From positions 1 through 15,407 of the forward strand of contig JAZGDL010000512.1 in assembly GCA_036477795.1 (NCBI GenBank): 15,407 bases of DNA, written 5' to 3'. Under the pieces are notes generated by a model that worked only from the letters and a program-made list of their open reading frames with translations, was not told where the DNA came from and did not search any database. Origin of the DNA: JAZGDL01 sp036477795 (lineage in GTDB: Bacteria; Planctomycetota; Phycisphaerae; UBA1845). Within the stretch, counting starts at the first letter, position 1. Each line of letters opens with the position of its first letter. The position numbers and the translations under genes were made by a program. Below are positions 13,672 to 15,407 of this stretch, piece by piece.

Positions 13672-14688
13672 ATGACGCCGGTCACCATTCCCGTTCCGAC
13701 TTGGGAGGGCGAGGCTCTTCCGAGCCCCAAGCGCCAGCGCGGGGTCTGCCAAGAGCAAGCCCCACATCGACGAAGCACGGTGGAGATTCGCGGTGTCACA
13801 AAGTCGTTCGGTCGTACGGTGGCCGTGCGCGACCTTTCGCTCACCGTACCGGAGCGCACCGTCTGCGGGTTCATCGGCCCCAACGGGTCCGGAAAAACGA
13901 CGACACTGCGGCTGATCATGCGCATTTATCGCCCCGACGAAGGGGCCGGCGTAATCCGCGTCCTCGGCCACGAAGGACTGCGGACTCCATCCGACCGTGT
14001 CGGGTATCTGCCGGAGGAGCGCGGCCTCTACAAACGCATGAAGGTGATCGACATTCTGCGCTTCTACGCCGAACTCAAGGGCTGCAGCGACATCAAGGGT
14101 GTGGTCTACGAATGGCTGGAGCGCATGAACCTCACCGACGCCGCCAACAAGCGCGTCGAGGCCTTATCCAAGGGGATGGCCCAGAAGGTCCAGTTCATCA
14201 CCGCCGTGATCAATCGGCCGCAGTTGCTCATCCTCGACGAACCGTTCTCCGGGCTCGATCCGGTGAACGCCGACGTCCTGCGAAAGACCATACTGCAACT
14301 CAAGCGTGAAGGCTGCACCATCATCTATTCGACGCACGACATGCCCATGGCCGAGAAGATGTGCGACTACATCGTGATGATGTACAAAGGCGACAAGGTC
14401 CTCGACGGCACACTGGGTTCCATTCAGGAGACCTACGGGGCTGATACCATCCGCGTCCGTCTGGAAGACGACGACGTCTCACTCACTGACCTGCCCGACG
14501 TTGAGCGGATCAGCGATTACGGCCGGCTTCAGGAACTGCGCATGAACCGCAGGTACGATTCGCGGCGCGTGCTCGAGCAGATCATGCGCCGCGGCAAAGT
14601 ACTGCACTTCGAGGTGTCCAGCCCGTCGCTTCACGATATCTTCGTGCGCATCGCCGCTCCTTTCGATGCGGAGAGAAGGAATGCGTAA
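13672..14688 (+). CDS. ABC transporter ATP-binding protein, NatA-like, with C-terminal DUF4162-type region
   Basis: The cytoplasmic ATPase of an ABC-2 type exporter (338 residues from the ATG chosen here). Motifs in order: Walker A GPNGSGKTT (69-77), the GYLPEERGLY stretch after the Q-loop that is typical of the NatA/YhaQ group (111-120), signature LSKGM in place of LSGGQ (165-169), Walker B LLILDEP (185-191) and the switch His in THD (221-223). The last 80 residues resemble the DUF4162 tail of this group (IRVRLEDDD, then LHDIFVRIA). The start is uncertain. The frame is open to ATG 13528, but that lies inside a repeat. ATG 13672 keeps the 25-bp 'SPKRQRG' element in the protein (residues 17-24). 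GTG 13780 would begin at the usual first residues, VEIRGVTKSFG. None has a strong ribosome site. It overlaps the permease gene by 8 bp, so the two are surely co-expressed. Substrate unknown. Confidence 0.9.
   Translation: MTPVTIPVPTWEGEALPSPKRQRGVCQEQAPHRRSTVEIRGVTKSFGRTVAVRDLSLTVPERTVCGFIGPNGSGKTTTLRLIMRIYRPDEGAGVIRVLGHEGLRTPSDRVGYLPEERGLYKRMKVIDILRFYAELKGCSDIKGVVYEWLERMNLTDAANKRVEALSKGMAQKVQFITAVINRPQLLILDEPFSGLDPVNADVLRKTILQLKREGCTIIYSTHDMPMAEKMCDYIVMMYKGDKVLDGTLGSIQETYGADTIRVRLEDDDVSLTDLPDVERISDYGRLQELRMNRRYDSRRVLEQIMRRGKVLHFEVSSPSLHDIFVRIAAPFDAERRNA
13720..13744. repeat. 25-bp 'SPKRQRG' element, coding copy
   Basis: Identical to 10993-11017. Here it lies within the first 25 codons of the ABC ATPase as annotated. 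It shows either that this part is translated repeat sequence or that the true start is downstream at GTG 13780. Confidence 0.9.
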
Positions 14689-15407
14689 GACACTCGTCGT
14701 CGCGGTCCGGGAATACCAGGCCGCCGTCCGCACCAAGACGTTCGCCATCAGTCTGGTGATCATGCCCATTATGGGATCAGCCGGTCTGGTCGCCGCCGTG
14801 ATGCTGCGCGATCAGGTCAACATTCAGGACAAGCATTTCGCCATCATCGACGGGACCGGTGTGTTGTACGACGAGCTGGCATCAGCCGTTGACCAGTACA
14901 ACCGCACGCAGGTTTTCGCCGAACCGAACCGCGACCCTGAGGGCGACCGAGGAGGGAGCTCGAAGGGAGCGGCCCATGATGTAGCGCCACCCCTTGTGGG
15001 TGGCGCACCCGCCTTCGGCGCCACCCACAAGGGGTGGCGCTACGGTCGGGGTTCTGAAATACCGCAAGACGGTGCACCCTCCGAAACGCAGACCAAACCG
15101 CGATTCGTGTTGGAGCGAATCGAGGTGGATCGCGGGGGAATCGACGAAGTCCGCGCCCAGCTCTCCGAGCGGGTGCGGCGTGGGGCATTAAGCGCCTTTG
15201 TCGAAATCGGCCCCCATGCTCTCGATCCGCGTCCTGGGGCCACCGACCGGACCGCCCGCGTCATCCACTACTCCAACAACCCCATGTATCGGGACTTTGT
15301 CAACTGGTTGCACCGGCAGATCAACGGTTCCATCCGGGCCTGGCGCGTCGCCGAAGCCAGCCTGCCGGGCGAAACGGTCGACTGGGCCACCGCGCCCGTG
15401 CCCATCA
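14681..15407 (+). CDS. ABC-2 type permease, NatB-like, truncated by the window end
   Basis: The membrane partner of the NatA-like ATPase. ATG 14681 overlaps the ATPase stop (14686-14688), and AGAAGGA lies directly upstream, so the start is firm. The frame stays open to the last base (242 codons visible). The N-terminus MRKTLVVAVREYQAAVRTK followed by a first membrane helix (about 22-43, FAISLVIMPIMGSAGL) is typical of the ABC2_membrane_3/NatB family, in which a large extracytoplasmic domain follows TM1. The visible remainder is that domain. The remaining helices must lie beyond the window. A 63-bp palindromic repeat supplies exactly residues 101-121 (VAPPLVGGAP then AFGATHKGWRY), flanked by a low-complexity Gly/Asp/Ser stretch. 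Without it the domain reads on normally from about residue 137 (PRFVLERIEVDRGG). The exported substrate is unknown. Confidence 0.88.
   Translation, partial: MRKTLVVAVREYQAAVRTKTFAISLVIMPIMGSAGLVAAVMLRDQVNIQDKHFAIIDGTGVLYDELASAVDQYNRTQVFAEPNRDPEGDRGGSSKGAAHDVAPPLVGGAPAFGATHKGWRYGRGSEIPQDGAPSETQTKPRFVLERIEVDRGGIDEVRAQLSERVRRGALSAFVEIGPHALDPRPGATDRTARVIHYSNNPMYRDFVNWLHRQINGSIRAWRVAEASLPGETVDWATAPVPI
14981..15043. repeat. 63-bp palindromic repeat, copy 2 (inside the ABC permease gene)
   Basis: Arms 14981-15006 and 15018-15043 are identical to those of copy 1 at 741-803. The 11-nt loop (15007-15017) differs at a few bases. The length is a multiple of three and the first base is the first position of codon 101, so the gene stays in frame. 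Identical arms with a diverged loop suggest either recent spread or selection on the stem. Confidence 0.95.

Noticed and set aside
1..15407. tRNA, rRNA or other known structured RNA genes
   Set aside because: I saw no tRNA cloverleaf, rRNA signature or known riboswitch core on either strand by eye. A covariance-model scan would be needed to exclude small RNAs.

Overview
The window most likely comes from a planctomycete, probably near the Phycisphaerae. The DNA is GC-rich. One very large secreted protein combines 'GACC' Cys-rich modules, 'ADDF' modules and a C-terminal dockerin-like Asp motif, a mix I associate with planctomycete surface proteins. Short GC-rich palindromes are scattered through the sequence, including the one that reads 'SPKRQRG' when translated. 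The lineage is inferred from protein style; there is no rRNA or tRNA here to confirm it.

Layout: (1) 1-714 (+) is the 3' part of dapB (lysine/diaminopimelate synthesis). A 65-bp near-perfect palindrome (740-804) separates it from a convergent PilZ-domain gene (814-1215, -). (2) 1438-7461 (-) is a 2007-residue secreted multidomain subtilisin-type (S8) protease with its own promoter and a strong intrinsic terminator at 1371-1410. (3) 7703-10795 (-) encodes an RND/MMPL-type exporter of 1030 residues, unusual for several in-frame repeat-derived insertions. (4) 11034-11888 (-) is a SAM-dependent methyltransferase with an N-terminal zinc ribbon. (5) Divergent from it, 12026-13276 (+) is a GAF plus HD-GYP cyclic-di-GMP phosphodiesterase. 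(6) After a 395-bp gap made largely of repeats, 13672-14688 (+) is a NatA-like ABC ATPase. It overlaps by 8 bp the NatB-like permease gene that starts at 14681 and runs off the window end.

The genes do not form one pathway. The clear functional couple is the ABC exporter pair (overlapping genes). The PilZ protein and the HD-GYP enzyme are both c-di-GMP proteins but lie about 11 kb apart, so a link is only a suggestion.

The most notable signal is a set of palindromic and short-period repeats found both between genes and in frame inside genes. A 104-bp element occurs at 8019-8122 (inside the exporter gene) and at 13495-13598 (between genes). A 63-bp palindrome occurs at 741-803 (between genes) and at 14981-15043 (inside the permease gene, exactly 21 codons). 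A 25-bp element occurs at 10993-11017 (between genes) and at 13720-13744 (in the ATPase N-terminus). Seven-bp-unit repeats occur at 8956-9004 (coding) and 13277-13370 (non-coding). In the membrane proteins these insertions fall in predicted loops, which resembles the Rickettsia palindromic elements in principle. I do not recognise the large antisense open frames as genes and have left them out.
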